DNA of 64,000 bases from JAITWN01 sp034002745 (GTDB taxonomy: Bacteria; Pseudomonadota; Gammaproteobacteria; SZUA-140): the NCBI GenBank assembly GCA_034002745.1, contig JAVEZY010000007.1:1-64000 (forward strand). The letters are read 5' to 3'. The translations under genes were made by a program, and so were the position numbers. Positions 6,565 to 15,013 of this stretch are shown piece after piece. The number at the start of each line of letters is the position of its first letter. Position 1 is the stretch's first letter. The notes under the pieces are model-generated. The model saw only the letters and a list, made by a program, of their open reading frames with translations, was not told the DNA's origin and searched no databases.

Positions 6565-9461
6565 CAGGTGTGCTCCCTGCGCACGGCTTCGGATCGATCA
6601 GCCCCCGTCGGCACGCGATGACTGCGAATGGACTGGTGCGCGAGCGCGACCAGGATGAGCAGGGTCGAACCGACCACCACCATGAACACGCCGAGATCGA
6701 ACAGGAAGGCGCTGGGCAGATGGATCTCGCCGAGCAGCGGCAGATCCACATGCGCAGTATGCGTAGTCAGGAACGGGTAGCCGAACCACCAGGCGCCAAT
6801 CCCGACCAGGCCTGCGAGCGTGAGACCGGCGGCTATCCAGCGATTCGGCGCCAGGCGCAGGCGCGACTCGACCCAGACCGTTCCGGCCAGAATGTATTGC
6901 AGGATGAAGCCGACAGCAAAGATCAGTCCAGCGACGAACCCGCCTCCCGGAAGGTTGTGTCCGCGGACAAACAGGTAGGCTGTCACCAGCCCCATGAACG
7001 GCAACAGGAAGCGCAGGTAGACGCCGGGCACCATCATGTATCCGCTGATCGCCTGATCGGCCGGCGGCTGCCGCACCGCGGGATCGACGTCGTTCGCCTG
7101 CTGCTCGGGGAGGGCGATGCTTTCCGGCGCGGGCCGGAAACGCCGCAGCAGCGCGTATACGGTCACGGCAACGATGGCAAGCACCGTGATCTCGCCGAAG
7201 GTATCGAAGCTGCGGAAATCCACCAGCAGCACGTTGACCACATTGCTGCCGCCGCCTCCGGAAAGCGCGTTGAGCAGGAAGTATGAACCGATACCTTCGC
7301 CCTGGGGATGGATCAGCATCGCATAAGCCGCCATCGCAATGGTCATGCCGGCCGCGATCGCAATCAGGGCATCGCGGGTGCGCCACAAACGTGCGCCGAT
7401 GGAAAGCGGCACTCCCGCCTCCATCGAGCGCGGCGGCAACCAGCGCAGGCCAAGCAGAATAAGGACAACGGTGACCGTCTCCACCATCAACTGGGTAAGC
7501 GCCAGATCGGGCGCCGACAGCCAGAGGAAGGTCATCGCCGTAACGATGCCTGTGCCGCCGACCATGACCAGCGCCACGAGCCGGTTGGCCTTGGCGGTCC
7601 ACGCCGCGCCGATGGCGCAGGCGCAGCCGATGGCCCACATCGCCGCGAACAGCCCGTCAAAGCCAACGGACGTCCCCGACAACATCCCGGAGGGGAAGCT
7701 CCCGATCAGCAGCAGCGGAATCGCGACCAGCACAACCATCATCGCCATGAGCTGTGGCTGCAGGCGCCTGGTGCCGAACCAGGCCATCAGCAGGGACGCG
7801 CCCGCATAGAGCCGAAGCATCGAGGTTTCATAGGCCTGGGCGCCGCGAAAGCGATGCAGTAGTGGCGCCCGATCACGCGAGGCGAGACCATAATAGCGCC
7901 GCAGCGTGATGTAGAAGATGATGCCACCGGTAAGAGCAATGAAACTCATGATCAGCGGCGGGCTGAAGCCGTGCCAGACAGCGAGGTTGTAGTGGGGCGT
8001 GCGCTCGCCGAGCACCGAGGTGGCGGCGACATCCAGGAATGGAGCGATACTCAGCGCGGGCGCGACGCCCACCGCCAGGCAGAGCAGGACGAGGCATTCG
8101 ACGGGGAACCGCATCCACCGCGGCGGCTCATGCGGTTCGCGGGGAAGGTCCGTCGCTGGCCCGCGGAAGAACACGCTGATGAAACGCAACGAATAGGTCA
8201 CGCTGAAGATCCCCATCGCCACGGCGGCCAGCGGCAACCACCAGTCCTTGTCGCCGCCGGCGAGCAGGGTTTCGGCGAAGAACAGCTCCTTGGACAGGAA
8301 GCCGTTGAGCAGCGGCACGCCCGCCATCGCCGCCGCGGCCACGATGGCGAGCGTGCCGGTGATCGGCAGGGAGCGATAGAGCCCGCTCAGCACCCGCATG
8401 TCGCGCGTGCCCGCCTCATGGTCGATGATGCCAACGGCCATGAATAGCGAGGCCTTGAAGGTCGCATGATTGAGGGTGTGAAAAATCGCCGCCACCATCG
8501 CCAGCGGCGTGGCCATGCCCAGCAGCAGCGTGATCAGACCCAGATGGCTGATGGTTGAATAGGCCAGCAATCCTTTCAGGTCATGCTGGAAGATGGCGAC
8601 GAACGAACCCAGCAGCAGGGTACAGACCCCGGCTCCGCCGATGATCCAGGTCCACTCGGACGTGCCGGACAGAACTGGAGAAAGGCGCATCAGCAGGAAC
8701 ACGCCCGCCTTCACCATGGTTGCCGAATGCAGATAAGCGGAGACCGGCGTCGGCGCGGTCATCGCATGCGGGAGCCAGAAGTGGAAGGGAAACTGCGCGC
8801 TCTTGGTCAAGGCGCCGAGCGCGATCAGGATCAGGATGGGCAGATACCACTCGTGTGCGCGAATCAGGTCGCCGGCGGCCAGCACCACATCGATGTCGTA
8901 GCTGCCGACGACGCGGCCAAGCAGAAGCACGCCGATCAGCAGGCACAACCCTCCTCCCGCGGTAACGGTGAACGCCATGCGCGCGCCACGCCGGGCGTCG
9001 GCATGATGATGCCAGTAGCCGATGAGCAGGAACGAAGTGATGCTGGTCAGCTCCCAGAAGACGACGAGCTGAACCAGATTGCCGGACAGGACGATGCCCA
9101 GCATCGACCCCATGAATGCCAGCAGGAACGAGAAGAACCGCGGCACCGGATCCGCGGGAGACATGTAATACCTGGCGTAGAGGGTAACCAGCGCGCCGAT
9201 GCCGTTGACCAGCATCACGAACAGCCAGCTCAGCCCGTCCATGCGCAGGGAGAAGTCGAGGCCGTACATCGGCAACCACTCGACCCGGTAACGAACCACC
9301 TCACCGTCCCCGACGCGCAGGTACAACCAGGCTGAGATCAGCAGTCCCGTGAGAGCGACCAGTCCGGCGAGCCACGCCTCCCGGTTGCGGGCCGTCTGCG
9401 GCAGGCACGCAGCGATGGCAGATCCGACGAATGGCAACAGGACGAGGCTCAGCAGCAGCAT
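6564..9461 (-). CDS. mrpA: Mrp Na+/H+ antiporter subunit A fused to subunit B
   Basis: A 965-residue protein and the first gene of the operon. The start at 9461 (MLLLSLVLLPFVG) has GAGG six bases upstream; the 23-codon extension to 9530 is not hydrophobic and is unlikely. Residues up to about 800 form the NuoL-like MrpA, with VVFWELTSITSFLLIG and FPFHFWLPHAMTAPTPVSAY and the helix-8 segment SATMVKAGVFLLM. From about residue 803 the sequence GVYLRFLLPFMGLVTAYLF and GHNLPGGGFVAGL is a complete MnhB/MrpB domain. This is the group of operons in which A and B are one polypeptide, as in proteobacterial PhaAB. The complex exchanges cytoplasmic Na+ for protons and supports alkaline pH and salt tolerance. 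Confidence 0.95.
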   Translation of the reverse strand: MLLLSLVLLPFVGSAIAACLPQTARNREAWLAGLVALTGLLISAWLYLRVGDGEVVRYRVEWLPMYGLDFSLRMDGLSWLFVMLVNGIGALVTLYARYYMSPADPVPRFFSFLLAFMGSMLGIVLSGNLVQLVVFWELTSITSFLLIGYWHHHADARRGARMAFTVTAGGGLCLLIGVLLLGRVVGSYDIDVVLAAGDLIRAHEWYLPILILIALGALTKSAQFPFHFWLPHAMTAPTPVSAYLHSATMVKAGVFLLMRLSPVLSGTSEWTWIIGGAGVCTLLLGSFVAIFQHDLKGLLAYSTISHLGLITLLLGMATPLAMVAAIFHTLNHATFKASLFMAVGIIDHEAGTRDMRVLSGLYRSLPITGTLAIVAAAAMAGVPLLNGFLSKELFFAETLLAGGDKDWWLPLAAVAMGIFSVTYSLRFISVFFRGPATDLPREPHEPPRWMRFPVECLVLLCLAVGVAPALSIAPFLDVAATSVLGERTPHYNLAVWHGFSPPLIMSFIALTGGIIFYITLRRYYGLASRDRAPLLHRFRGAQAYETSMLRLYAGASLLMAWFGTRRLQPQLMAMMVVLVAIPLLLIGSFPSGMLSGTSVGFDGLFAAMWAIGCACAIGAAWTAKANRLVALVMVGGTGIVTAMTFLWLSAPDLALTQLMVETVTVVLILLGLRWLPPRSMEAGVPLSIGARLWRTRDALIAIAAGMTIAMAAYAMLIHPQGEGIGSYFLLNALSGGGGSNVVNVLLVDFRSFDTFGEITVLAIVAVTVYALLRRFRPAPESIALPEQQANDVDPAVRQPPADQAISGYMMVPGVYLRFLLPFMGLVTAYLFVRGHNLPGGGFVAGLIFAVGFILQYILAGTVWVESRLRLAPNRWIAAGLTLAGLVGIGAWWFGYPFLTTHTAHVDLPLLGEIHLPSAFLFDLGVFMVVVGSTLLILVALAHQSIRSHRVPTGADRSEAVRREHT

Positions 9462-9567
9462 CGTGCCTCGTCTGGCGCCGGCCGGGCGCCTCTTTCCGTT
9501 TGTGGATCGAACATCCGCGTGATTCCCCAAGGCGTAAAAAATGAAGCCACCCTGCGGGCGACGCTCG

Positions 9568-9597
9568 ATTATCTACGGAATTCGCATTAATTTACAA
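9568..9597 (-). promoter_or_regulatory. Possible sigma-70 promoter of the Mrp operon
   Basis: In an AT-rich spacer between glnS and mrpA the minus strand reads -35 TTGTAA (9592-9597), an 18-base spacer and -10 GATAAT (9568-9573). Transcription from here would give a 5' leader of about 100 bases. Confidence 0.4.
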
Positions 9598-9616
9598 GAG
9601 ATTACGGAAAAAGACC

Positions 9617-11326
9617 TCACCGGGGAGCCGTTTTCCCCCAGGTATCGCGCAGCGTCACGATGCGGTTGTAGACCGGCTTCTCGAGGTCTGCGAGGATCCC
9701 GTCGCGCACGAAGTAACCTTCGCGCTCGAACTGGAAGCGCTCACCGCCATCCGTCGCGCCGAGCGAGGGCTCGAGCATGCAGCGGGTCAGCGTCCTCAGT
9801 GAATCGGGATTGATGAAATCGGTGAAATCCTTGCCCTCCTCGCGCGCGGCATCGGGCGTCGGATGCACGAACAACCGATCGTAGAGCCGCAACTCGGCCT
9901 CGATGGCGTGACGAGCGGAGACCCAGTGGATGACACCGCGGACCTTGCGTCCTTCCGGGTCGGCACCGAGCGTGGCGGGGTCGTAGCTGCAGCGCAGCCC
10001 GACGACGCGATCGCCCTCGCGCATCACTTCCTCGCAGCGGATCACATAACCATAGCGCAGCCGCACTTCCCCGCCGGGCACGAGCCGCTTGAAGCCCTTG
10101 GGCGGATTCTCCATGAAGTCATTGGCATCGATCCACAGCTCGCGGCAGAACGGCAACTGACGCGCGCCGCGGGACGGATCCTGCGGATGGTTCTGCGCCT
10201 CGAGCATTTCCTCGCGCTCGCCAGGGTAGTTGTCGATGACCACATACAGCGGGTGCAGCACCGCCATGCGGCGCGGCGCGGCGGCATTGAGCTCATCGCG
10301 GATGCAGCTTTCCAGCAGCTCCATCTCGACCAGATTGTCCGCCTTGGTGATGCCGATGCGGGCACAGAACTCGCGGATCGACGCCGGGGTATAGCCGCGC
10401 CGGCGCAGGCCGGCCAGCGTCGGCATGCGCGGGTCGTTCCAGCCTTCCACGAAGCCCTCGTCCACCAGACGCGTGAGGCGGCGCTTGCTCATCACCGTGT
10501 ACTGCAGATTGAGACGCGAAAACTCGATCTGCTGCGGATGACAGGGGACCGGAACATTGTCCAGCACCCAGTCATAGAGCGGACGGTGATCCTCGAACTC
10601 CAGCGTGCACAGCGAATGGGTGATGCCTTCAAGCGCATCCGATATCGGATGGGTGTAGTCGTAGGTCGGATAAATGCACCAGCCCTCGCCCGTACGATGA
10701 TGCGAGACGCCGTGGCGGATCCGGTACAACGCAGGATCGCGCAGGTTCATATTGGGCGAAGCCATGTCGATCTTCGCCCGCAGCACGCGCGAGCCGTCGG
10801 GAAACTCGCCCGCTCGCATGCGCGCGAACAGATCCAGGTTCTCGTCGATGCTGCGGTCACGCCACGGACTGTTGCGTCCGGGCTCGGTCAGCGTGCCGCG
10901 ATATTCGCGGATCTCCTCGGCGCCGAGATCGCAGACATAGGCCTTGCCGCTACGGATCAGCTCGCAGGCGAACTCGTACAGCTTCTCGAAATAATCGGAA
11001 GCAAAATAGAGATGGCCGCCCCAGTCGTAACCCAGCCAGCGCACATCGTCCAGGATGGCATCGACGAACTCCTGGTCCTCCTTGTGAGGATTGGTGTCGT
11101 CGAAGCGCATATGGCAGCAGCCGGCGTAGTCCTCGGCAAGGCCGAAATTGAGACATATCGACTTGGCGTGGCCGATATGCAGATAGCCGTTCGGTTCCGG
11201 GGGAAACCGCGTCACCAGGCGGCCATCGTTGCGCCCGGCGGCCAGATCATCCTCGACGATCTGGCGGATGAAATGCCTGGGCCGTTCCCCGTCCGGAGAT
11301 TCCACAGCGCCCCTGTCCGCAGTCAT
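9617..11326 (-). CDS. glnS: Glutaminyl-tRNA synthetase
   Basis: A 569-residue class I aminoacyl-tRNA synthetase that charges tRNA-Gln with glutamine. The start at 11326 (MTADRGAVES) overlaps the gltX stop by 4 bases and has GGGGGA upstream. The HIGH signature is PPEPNGYLHIGHAKS and the KMSKS signature is VMSKRRLTRLV. TRLVDEGFVEGWNDPRMPTL and the C-terminal beta-barrel anticodon domain (from about residue 340 on) are typical of bacterial GlnRS. The length is normal for bacterial GlnRS. Its tight coupling to gltX means that the two related enzymes are made from one transcript. Confidence 0.96.
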   Translation of the reverse strand: MTADRGAVESPDGERPRHFIRQIVEDDLAAGRNDGRLVTRFPPEPNGYLHIGHAKSICLNFGLAEDYAGCCHMRFDDTNPHKEDQEFVDAILDDVRWLGYDWGGHLYFASDYFEKLYEFACELIRSGKAYVCDLGAEEIREYRGTLTEPGRNSPWRDRSIDENLDLFARMRAGEFPDGSRVLRAKIDMASPNMNLRDPALYRIRHGVSHHRTGEGWCIYPTYDYTHPISDALEGITHSLCTLEFEDHRPLYDWVLDNVPVPCHPQQIEFSRLNLQYTVMSKRRLTRLVDEGFVEGWNDPRMPTLAGLRRRGYTPASIREFCARIGITKADNLVEMELLESCIRDELNAAAPRRMAVLHPLYVVIDNYPGEREEMLEAQNHPQDPSRGARQLPFCRELWIDANDFMENPPKGFKRLVPGGEVRLRYGYVIRCEEVMREGDRVVGLRCSYDPATLGADPEGRKVRGVIHWVSARHAIEAELRLYDRLFVHPTPDAAREEGKDFTDFINPDSLRTLTRCMLEPSLGATDGGERFQFEREGYFVRDGILADLEKPVYNRIVTLRDTWGKTAPR

Positions 11327-12735
11327 TCGCCGTCCCCCGACTCGATCCACCGGATCGCCCGGTCGATGCGCTGCACGCTCGTTTCGCGGCCAAGCAGTTC
11401 CAGCGTCACATCGATGCCGGGGGACGCGGCACGCCCGCAGACCGCCACGCGCAGCGGCTGCGCCACCTTGCCGAGCTTGAGACCGAGTTCCTCGGCCACT
11501 TCGGCGAGCGCCGCATGGATCGCTTCCGCCTCCCAGGCGGCAAGCTCGGCGAGCACTTCCCGCGCGCGGGCCAAAGGCGCGAGCGCATCGTCGACCAGAT
11601 GCTTGCGCGCGGCGGCGGCCTCGTAGTCGTCGAAATCACAATAGAAGAAGGCGCTGATATCGGCCATCTCCTTGAGCGTCTTCGCGCGTTCGCGCTGCAG
11701 TTCGATGACGCGCACGAGTTCCGGCCCCGTGGCCGGATCGATGCCCAGCTGACCGAGCTGCCAGCCGAGCGGACCGAGCAGGCGCTCCGCGCTGCTTTCC
11801 TTGATGTAGTGCTGATTGAGCCACTGCAGCTTGGCGGGATTGAACACCGCGGCCGAGTTGTTGACGTTCGCGACATCGAACAGCTCGATCATCTCGCCGA
11901 GCGTGAAGATCTCGCGATCACCATGCGACCAGCCGAGCCGCACCAGGTAGTTGAGCAGCGCCTCGGGCAGATAGCCCTCATCATGATAGGCGGTGACGCT
12001 CACCGCGCCATGACGCTTCGACAGCCGCTTGCCGTCCTCGCCGAGAATCATCGGCACATGAGCGTAGACCGGAGGCTCGGCGCCCAGCGCGCGCAGGATA
12101 TTGATCTGGCGCGGCGTATTGTTGAGGTGATCATCGCCGCGGATGACATGCGTGATGCGCATATCGTAATCGTCGACGACCACGGTGAAATTGTAGGTCG
12201 GACTGCCATCGGAGCGCGCGATGATCAGATCGTCCAGTTCGGCATTGGCGAAAGCCACGCGACCGCGAACCAGATCCTCGACCACCACGCTGCCCTCGGC
12301 GGGATTGATGAAGCGGACGACCGGACTGACGCCCTCCGGCGGCGGACCGGAGCGATGGCGACACAGCCGGTCGTAACGGGGCTTCTCCTTGCGCGCCATC
12401 TGGCCAGCGCGCAGATCCTCCAGGCGCTCCTTCGAGCAGTAGCAGTGATACGCCTTGCCTTCGGCCAGCAGGCGATCGATCACCTCGCGGTAACGATCCA
12501 TGCGCTCGCTCTGCGCGAACGGGCCCTCGTCATAATCGAGGCCGAGCCAGGCCATCCCCTCGAGAATGGCATTCACCGACTCGCGGCTGGACCGCTCGAG
12601 ATCGGTATCCTCGATACGCAGAACGAATGTTCCCCCGTGCCTCCGGGCGTGCAGGTAGCTGAAGAGCGCAGTGCGCGCACCCCCGACATGCAGATAGCCG
12701 GTAGGACTGGGAGCAAAACGGGTACGGATGGTCAT
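11323..12735 (-). CDS. gltX: Glutamyl-tRNA synthetase
   Basis: A 470-residue discriminating-type class I synthetase. The start is the ATG at 12735 (MTIRTRFAPSPTG); an extension to 12798 is out of keeping with the family. The HIGH-like motif is APSPTGYLHVGGARTALF and the KMSKS motif is GKRLSKRHGAVSV. CYCSKERLEDLRAGQMA marks the zinc-finger-like insertion region, where some Cys positions are kept. The C-terminal helical anticodon-binding domain follows from about residue 320. Transcription continues into glnS through a 4-base overlap. No convincing promoter was found upstream, although a TAGAAT lies near 12767. Confidence 0.95.
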   Translation of the reverse strand: MTIRTRFAPSPTGYLHVGGARTALFSYLHARRHGGTFVLRIEDTDLERSSRESVNAILEGMAWLGLDYDEGPFAQSERMDRYREVIDRLLAEGKAYHCYCSKERLEDLRAGQMARKEKPRYDRLCRHRSGPPPEGVSPVVRFINPAEGSVVVEDLVRGRVAFANAELDDLIIARSDGSPTYNFTVVVDDYDMRITHVIRGDDHLNNTPRQINILRALGAEPPVYAHVPMILGEDGKRLSKRHGAVSVTAYHDEGYLPEALLNYLVRLGWSHGDREIFTLGEMIELFDVANVNNSAAVFNPAKLQWLNQHYIKESSAERLLGPLGWQLGQLGIDPATGPELVRVIELQRERAKTLKEMADISAFFYCDFDDYEAAAARKHLVDDALAPLARAREVLAELAAWEAEAIHAALAEVAEELGLKLGKVAQPLRVAVCGRAASPGIDVTLELLGRETSVQRIDRAIRWIESGDGE

Positions 12736-12805
12736 GCGATGATCCGGTTGTGCAGAAACCCCGCATTCTAACAGGACCAGTCGGGAATATGGACGCACTC
12801 ACCAT

Positions 12806-12834
12806 TTGACGACCGGCCACGGACTTCGTAGAAT
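12806..12834 (+). promoter_or_regulatory. Sigma-70 promoter of tRNA-Val
   Basis: The -35 TTGACG (12806-12811), a 17-base spacer and -10 TAGAAT (12829-12834) lie immediately before tRNA-Val. Five of six bases match consensus in each hexamer. The expected start site is near 12841, eight bases before the mature tRNA. Confidence 0.75.
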
Positions 12835-12848
12835 CCCCATCCCTCGAC

Positions 12849-12923
12849 GGGCGATTAGCTCAGTGGTAGAGCACTGCCTTCACACGGCAGGGGTCGCTGG
12901 TTCGAACCCAGCATCGCCCACCA
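12849..12923 (+). tRNA. tRNA-Val (anticodon CAC)
   Basis: A 75-base cloverleaf with encoded CCA. The acceptor stem is GGGCGAT/ATCGCCC, the anticodon stem is CTGCC/GGCAG and the loop TTCACAC gives CAC. It is the only tRNA on the plus strand in the window. Confidence 0.96.
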
Positions 12924-13191
12924 TGTAAAACAATCAGTTGTTGCAGCAATCCGAGAATCATCCTTCCCAATGACGGAAGGATCGCGAAACGGATGTCCAT
13001 CGAGGCCTGCCCGAACCTTCGCGACGAAGGGGATGGCGTTACGCCCGACAGCCTTGTCCCGCTCCCTGCTCCTCACCACCCTCTTCCATGCTTCTCGACC
13101 GCCCCGACGGGCAATCTGATCCGTCCGGTGGCTGACTGGTTGTAACCCACATCCTTCTCGTGCACATCCATTCCTGGCGGCATCCGCGACC
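12924..13191. other. Gene-free spacer after tRNA-Val
   Basis: No credible coding frame was found. The frames here lack ribosome-binding sites and family resemblance. The spacer leads directly into the 50-bp repeat array and the assembly gap. Confidence 0.6.
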
Positions 13192-13332
13192 GGGGTCAAA
13201 CCCCATTCCACCTTAGCCCTTGCACCGGCGGAAAAATATTGAGGGTCAGACCCCATTGCGCGCTGGCCCTTGTACCAGCGGAAAAATTTTTGGGGTCTGA
13301 CCCCGCGCGGCGGCCGACCCCGCGCGGCGGCC
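13192..13332. repeat. Tandem 50-bp repeats with a 13-bp palindrome
   Basis: The near-palindrome GGGGTCaaACCCC or GGGGTCtgACCCC recurs at 13192, 13242 and 13292, an exact period of 50 bases. The intervening text is also conserved (a GCCCTTG..CC.GCGGAAAAAT segment). The third copy runs into a 17-bp tandem duplication of gaccccgcgcggcggcc at 13299-13315 and 13316-13332. It behaves like a non-coding intergenic repeat element at the edge of the gap. Confidence 0.85.
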
Positions 13333-13442
13333 TGCGGCGGGGTTCGTGAAGTGTCTGCGCGCGATGGGCCTGGCTCGGAAGTCGCCTCTCGTCGCATTCC
13401 CCGAACAACCCGGCTAGCGGACGAACAACGCCCGCCCTTGTC
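13316..13442 (+). repeat. 127-bp direct repeat, left copy (flank of the N gap)
   Basis: This 127-base stretch is identical, base for base as far as I can compare, to 13543-13669 on the other side of the gap. Exact flanking repeats of this length are typical of unresolved assembly-graph overlaps. Confidence 0.93.
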
Positions 13443-13542
13443 NNNNNNNNNNNNNNNNNNNNNNNNNNNNNNNNNNNNNNNNNNNNNNNNNNNNNNNNNN
13501 NNNNNNNNNNNNNNNNNNNNNNNNNNNNNNNNNNNNNNNNNN
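13443..13542. other. Assembly gap (100 N)
   Basis: There are exactly 100 unknown bases, a conventional placeholder for a gap of unknown size. Frames that appear to cross it are meaningless. Confidence 0.99.
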
Positions 13543-13669
13543 GACCCCGCGCGGCGGCCTGCGGCGGGGTTCGTGAAGTGTCTGCGCGCGATGGGCCTGG
13601 CTCGGAAGTCGCCTCTCGTCGCATTCCCCGAACAACCCGGCTAGCGGACGAACAACGCCCGCCCTTGTC
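13543..13669 (+). repeat. 127-bp direct repeat, right copy (flank of the N gap)
   Basis: This is the second copy of 13316-13442. It ends 9 bases before the stop of the CRP-type regulator, so the repeat does not interrupt that gene. Confidence 0.93.
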
Positions 13670-13677
13670 CCGGGGGA

Positions 13678-14406
13678 TCACTGCAGCGCCACGCGCTCCA
13701 GTTCGACCGCGTCGCAGCGATAGAGATCGGGAGAAACGCTGTCCATCGCGCGCAACATGCCGGCACGCTTGAACTCGGCGATGATGCGGCTGACGCTTTC
13801 CGGAGTGACACCGAGAATCGCCGCCATTTCATCGCAGGTCAGCAGCCTCACCTTGCCCAGGCTTTGCTGCCCCTCGATGCGGGAGAGAAAATTGACCAGG
13901 CGCGCAACCCGGGAGCGAACAGACCCGGTGGAGAAGTCGGAAATCCAGAAGTCAGCCTCGAGCAGATGCTCATGCCACTTGTGCATGAGGTGGGTGTAAT
14001 TGACCGGATCGTCATTATGCATCACCCGCAGCATGTTCGCCGGCAGCCGATAGACCTCTACGTCATCGATCGCCACGGCCGTATGTTCGTACGGCCGCCG
14101 CAGCAAACCCTCGAGCCCCAGCCAGATGCCTTCTCCATACAGGCGAACGATGCGTCCGCGACCATTGGGAAGATAGTTGATGAGCTTCACCAGCCCCTTC
14201 CTGATCGCGTAGACGGTGTCGGCGCTCTCCCCTTCACGATAGAGGATCTCTCGCGGCTCGAAGCTGCCGCGCCTGGCGCCTTGCAGAAAGGTCGCGGAAG
14301 GCTCGATCACGCCGGTTCCGATCGAGACCGCCGCCTGTCCTCCGATCACACCGCGAGACCCTCCGCCATAACCAAGCTCCGCAGCCTCTCTCTTCCTGTT
14401 GGGCAT
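13678..14406 (-). CDS. CRP/FNR-family transcription regulator
   Basis: A 242-residue regulator. The start at 14406 (MPNRKREAAEL) has AGGAGA upstream and follows the PilZ gene by 53 bases, so they are likely cotranscribed. A cyclic-nucleotide-binding-like beta-roll covers about residues 40-140 (LYREGESADTVYAIRKGLV, YGEGIWLGLEGLLRR). A helix-turn-helix lies near residues 180-215 (LLTCDEMAAILGVTPESVSR, IIAEFKRAGML). The only cysteines are in the HTH and the tail, so the FNR-type iron-sulfur ligands are absent and oxygen sensing by a cluster is unlikely. The ligand is unknown. The recognition helix is of the E-SVSR type common in FNR-like proteins. Its targets may include its own island; a 19-bp inverted repeat lies at 14943-14961. 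Confidence 0.88.
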   Translation of the reverse strand: MPNRKREAAELGYGGGSRGVIGGQAAVSIGTGVIEPSATFLQGARRGSFEPREILYREGESADTVYAIRKGLVKLINYLPNGRGRIVRLYGEGIWLGLEGLLRRPYEHTAVAIDDVEVYRLPANMLRVMHNDDPVNYTHLMHKWHEHLLEADFWISDFSTGSVRSRVARLVNFLSRIEGQQSLGKVRLLTCDEMAAILGVTPESVSRIIAEFKRAGMLRAMDSVSPDLYRCDAVELERVALQ

Positions 14407-14459
14407 ATGACGTCTCCTGAGGTCGTTGTGTGCCGTGCGCGGCACCTCGGCTCGCCGGT

Positions 14460-14828
14460 TCAATGCCGCAGCGGCACCGCTTCGGCGAGCAATGAACATC
14501 CCGATGCGGGTCGGCTTGCCGCCACCATCGCATCGCGCAGCGCATCGAGCGACTCCTCGTCGTGATCGTGGAACATCAGCCCCACGCCCTGTTCCTCATG
14601 GCGGACTACCATTGTGCGGAAGACGCCCCCTTCGGGGAAAGCCAGTTCGGCGAGATCATTGGGATACAGATCCAGACTCCCCGCACTGATGAAGACACCG
14701 CCGAGGCCGAGATCATGCACCCGGTACCGCCCGAGCAGCCGGCCTCGCGTTCGAACCAGCACGTCGATGTCCATGCGCATGCGGGTGAAGATGCGGCGTT
14801 CAGCCTCGCCGTTGAATGTCTCCGCCAT
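14460..14828 (-). CDS. PilZ-domain protein (single domain)
   Basis: A 122-residue protein starting at 14828 with GAAGGA upstream. It carries RRIFTRMRMDIDVLVRTRGR followed by VHDLGLGGVFI, which corresponds to the RxxxR and D/NxSxxG blocks of PilZ c-di-GMP receptors. The first arginine block is present, but the second motif reads DLGLGG, so Ser is replaced by Gly. The C-terminal strand VGLMFHDHDEESLDALRDAM closes the barrel. Binding of c-di-GMP is possible but not assured. It lies just upstream of, and on the same strand as, the CRP-type regulator, linking second-messenger and transcriptional control by position only. Confidence 0.82.
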   Translation of the reverse strand: MAETFNGEAERRIFTRMRMDIDVLVRTRGRLLGRYRVHDLGLGGVFISAGSLDLYPNDLAELAFPEGGVFRTMVVRHEEQGVGLMFHDHDEESLDALRDAMVAASRPASGCSLLAEAVPLRH

Positions 14829-14942
14829 ATCGTCCTTCGCTCTAGCTCAGCGCCATACCTGCGGGGCTGGCTGTCGATGAGGTATCGATGCGATGCTGAT
14901 CAAGCACAGAGCCTAGCGGCACTGAAGGACGGGCGGTATTCG

Positions 14943-14961
14943 ATCAACTGCTTAAGTTGAT
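14943..14961. promoter_or_regulatory. 19-bp inverted repeat upstream of the PilZ-CRP pair
   Basis: The sequence ATCAACT-gctta-AGTTGAT is a perfect 7-bp dyad with a 5-base spacer, 115 bases before the PilZ gene. It is a candidate operator. It is not the FNR arrangement TTGAT-N4-ATCAA because the half-sites face the other way. Confidence 0.45.
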
Positions 14962-15013
14962 TAACGTATGACGCGCAAAGCCAACAGCGGATGACGCCGG
15001 CGCCGAATCCGCC

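Noticed and set aside
9863..12771. Long plus-strand frames opposite glnS and gltX
   Set aside because: Antisense shadows of synthetases with all catalytic motifs.
13192..13332. CRISPR array
   Set aside because: Three units of 50 bases have similar rather than unique spacers, and no cas gene is near. It is a tandem repeat.
13196..13681. Frames that span the N run
   Set aside because: They translate unknown bases and repeat sequence, so they have no meaning.
14940..14965. FNR box
   Set aside because: The half-sites are inverted relative to TTGAT-N4-ATCAA, and the regulator lacks the cluster cysteines.
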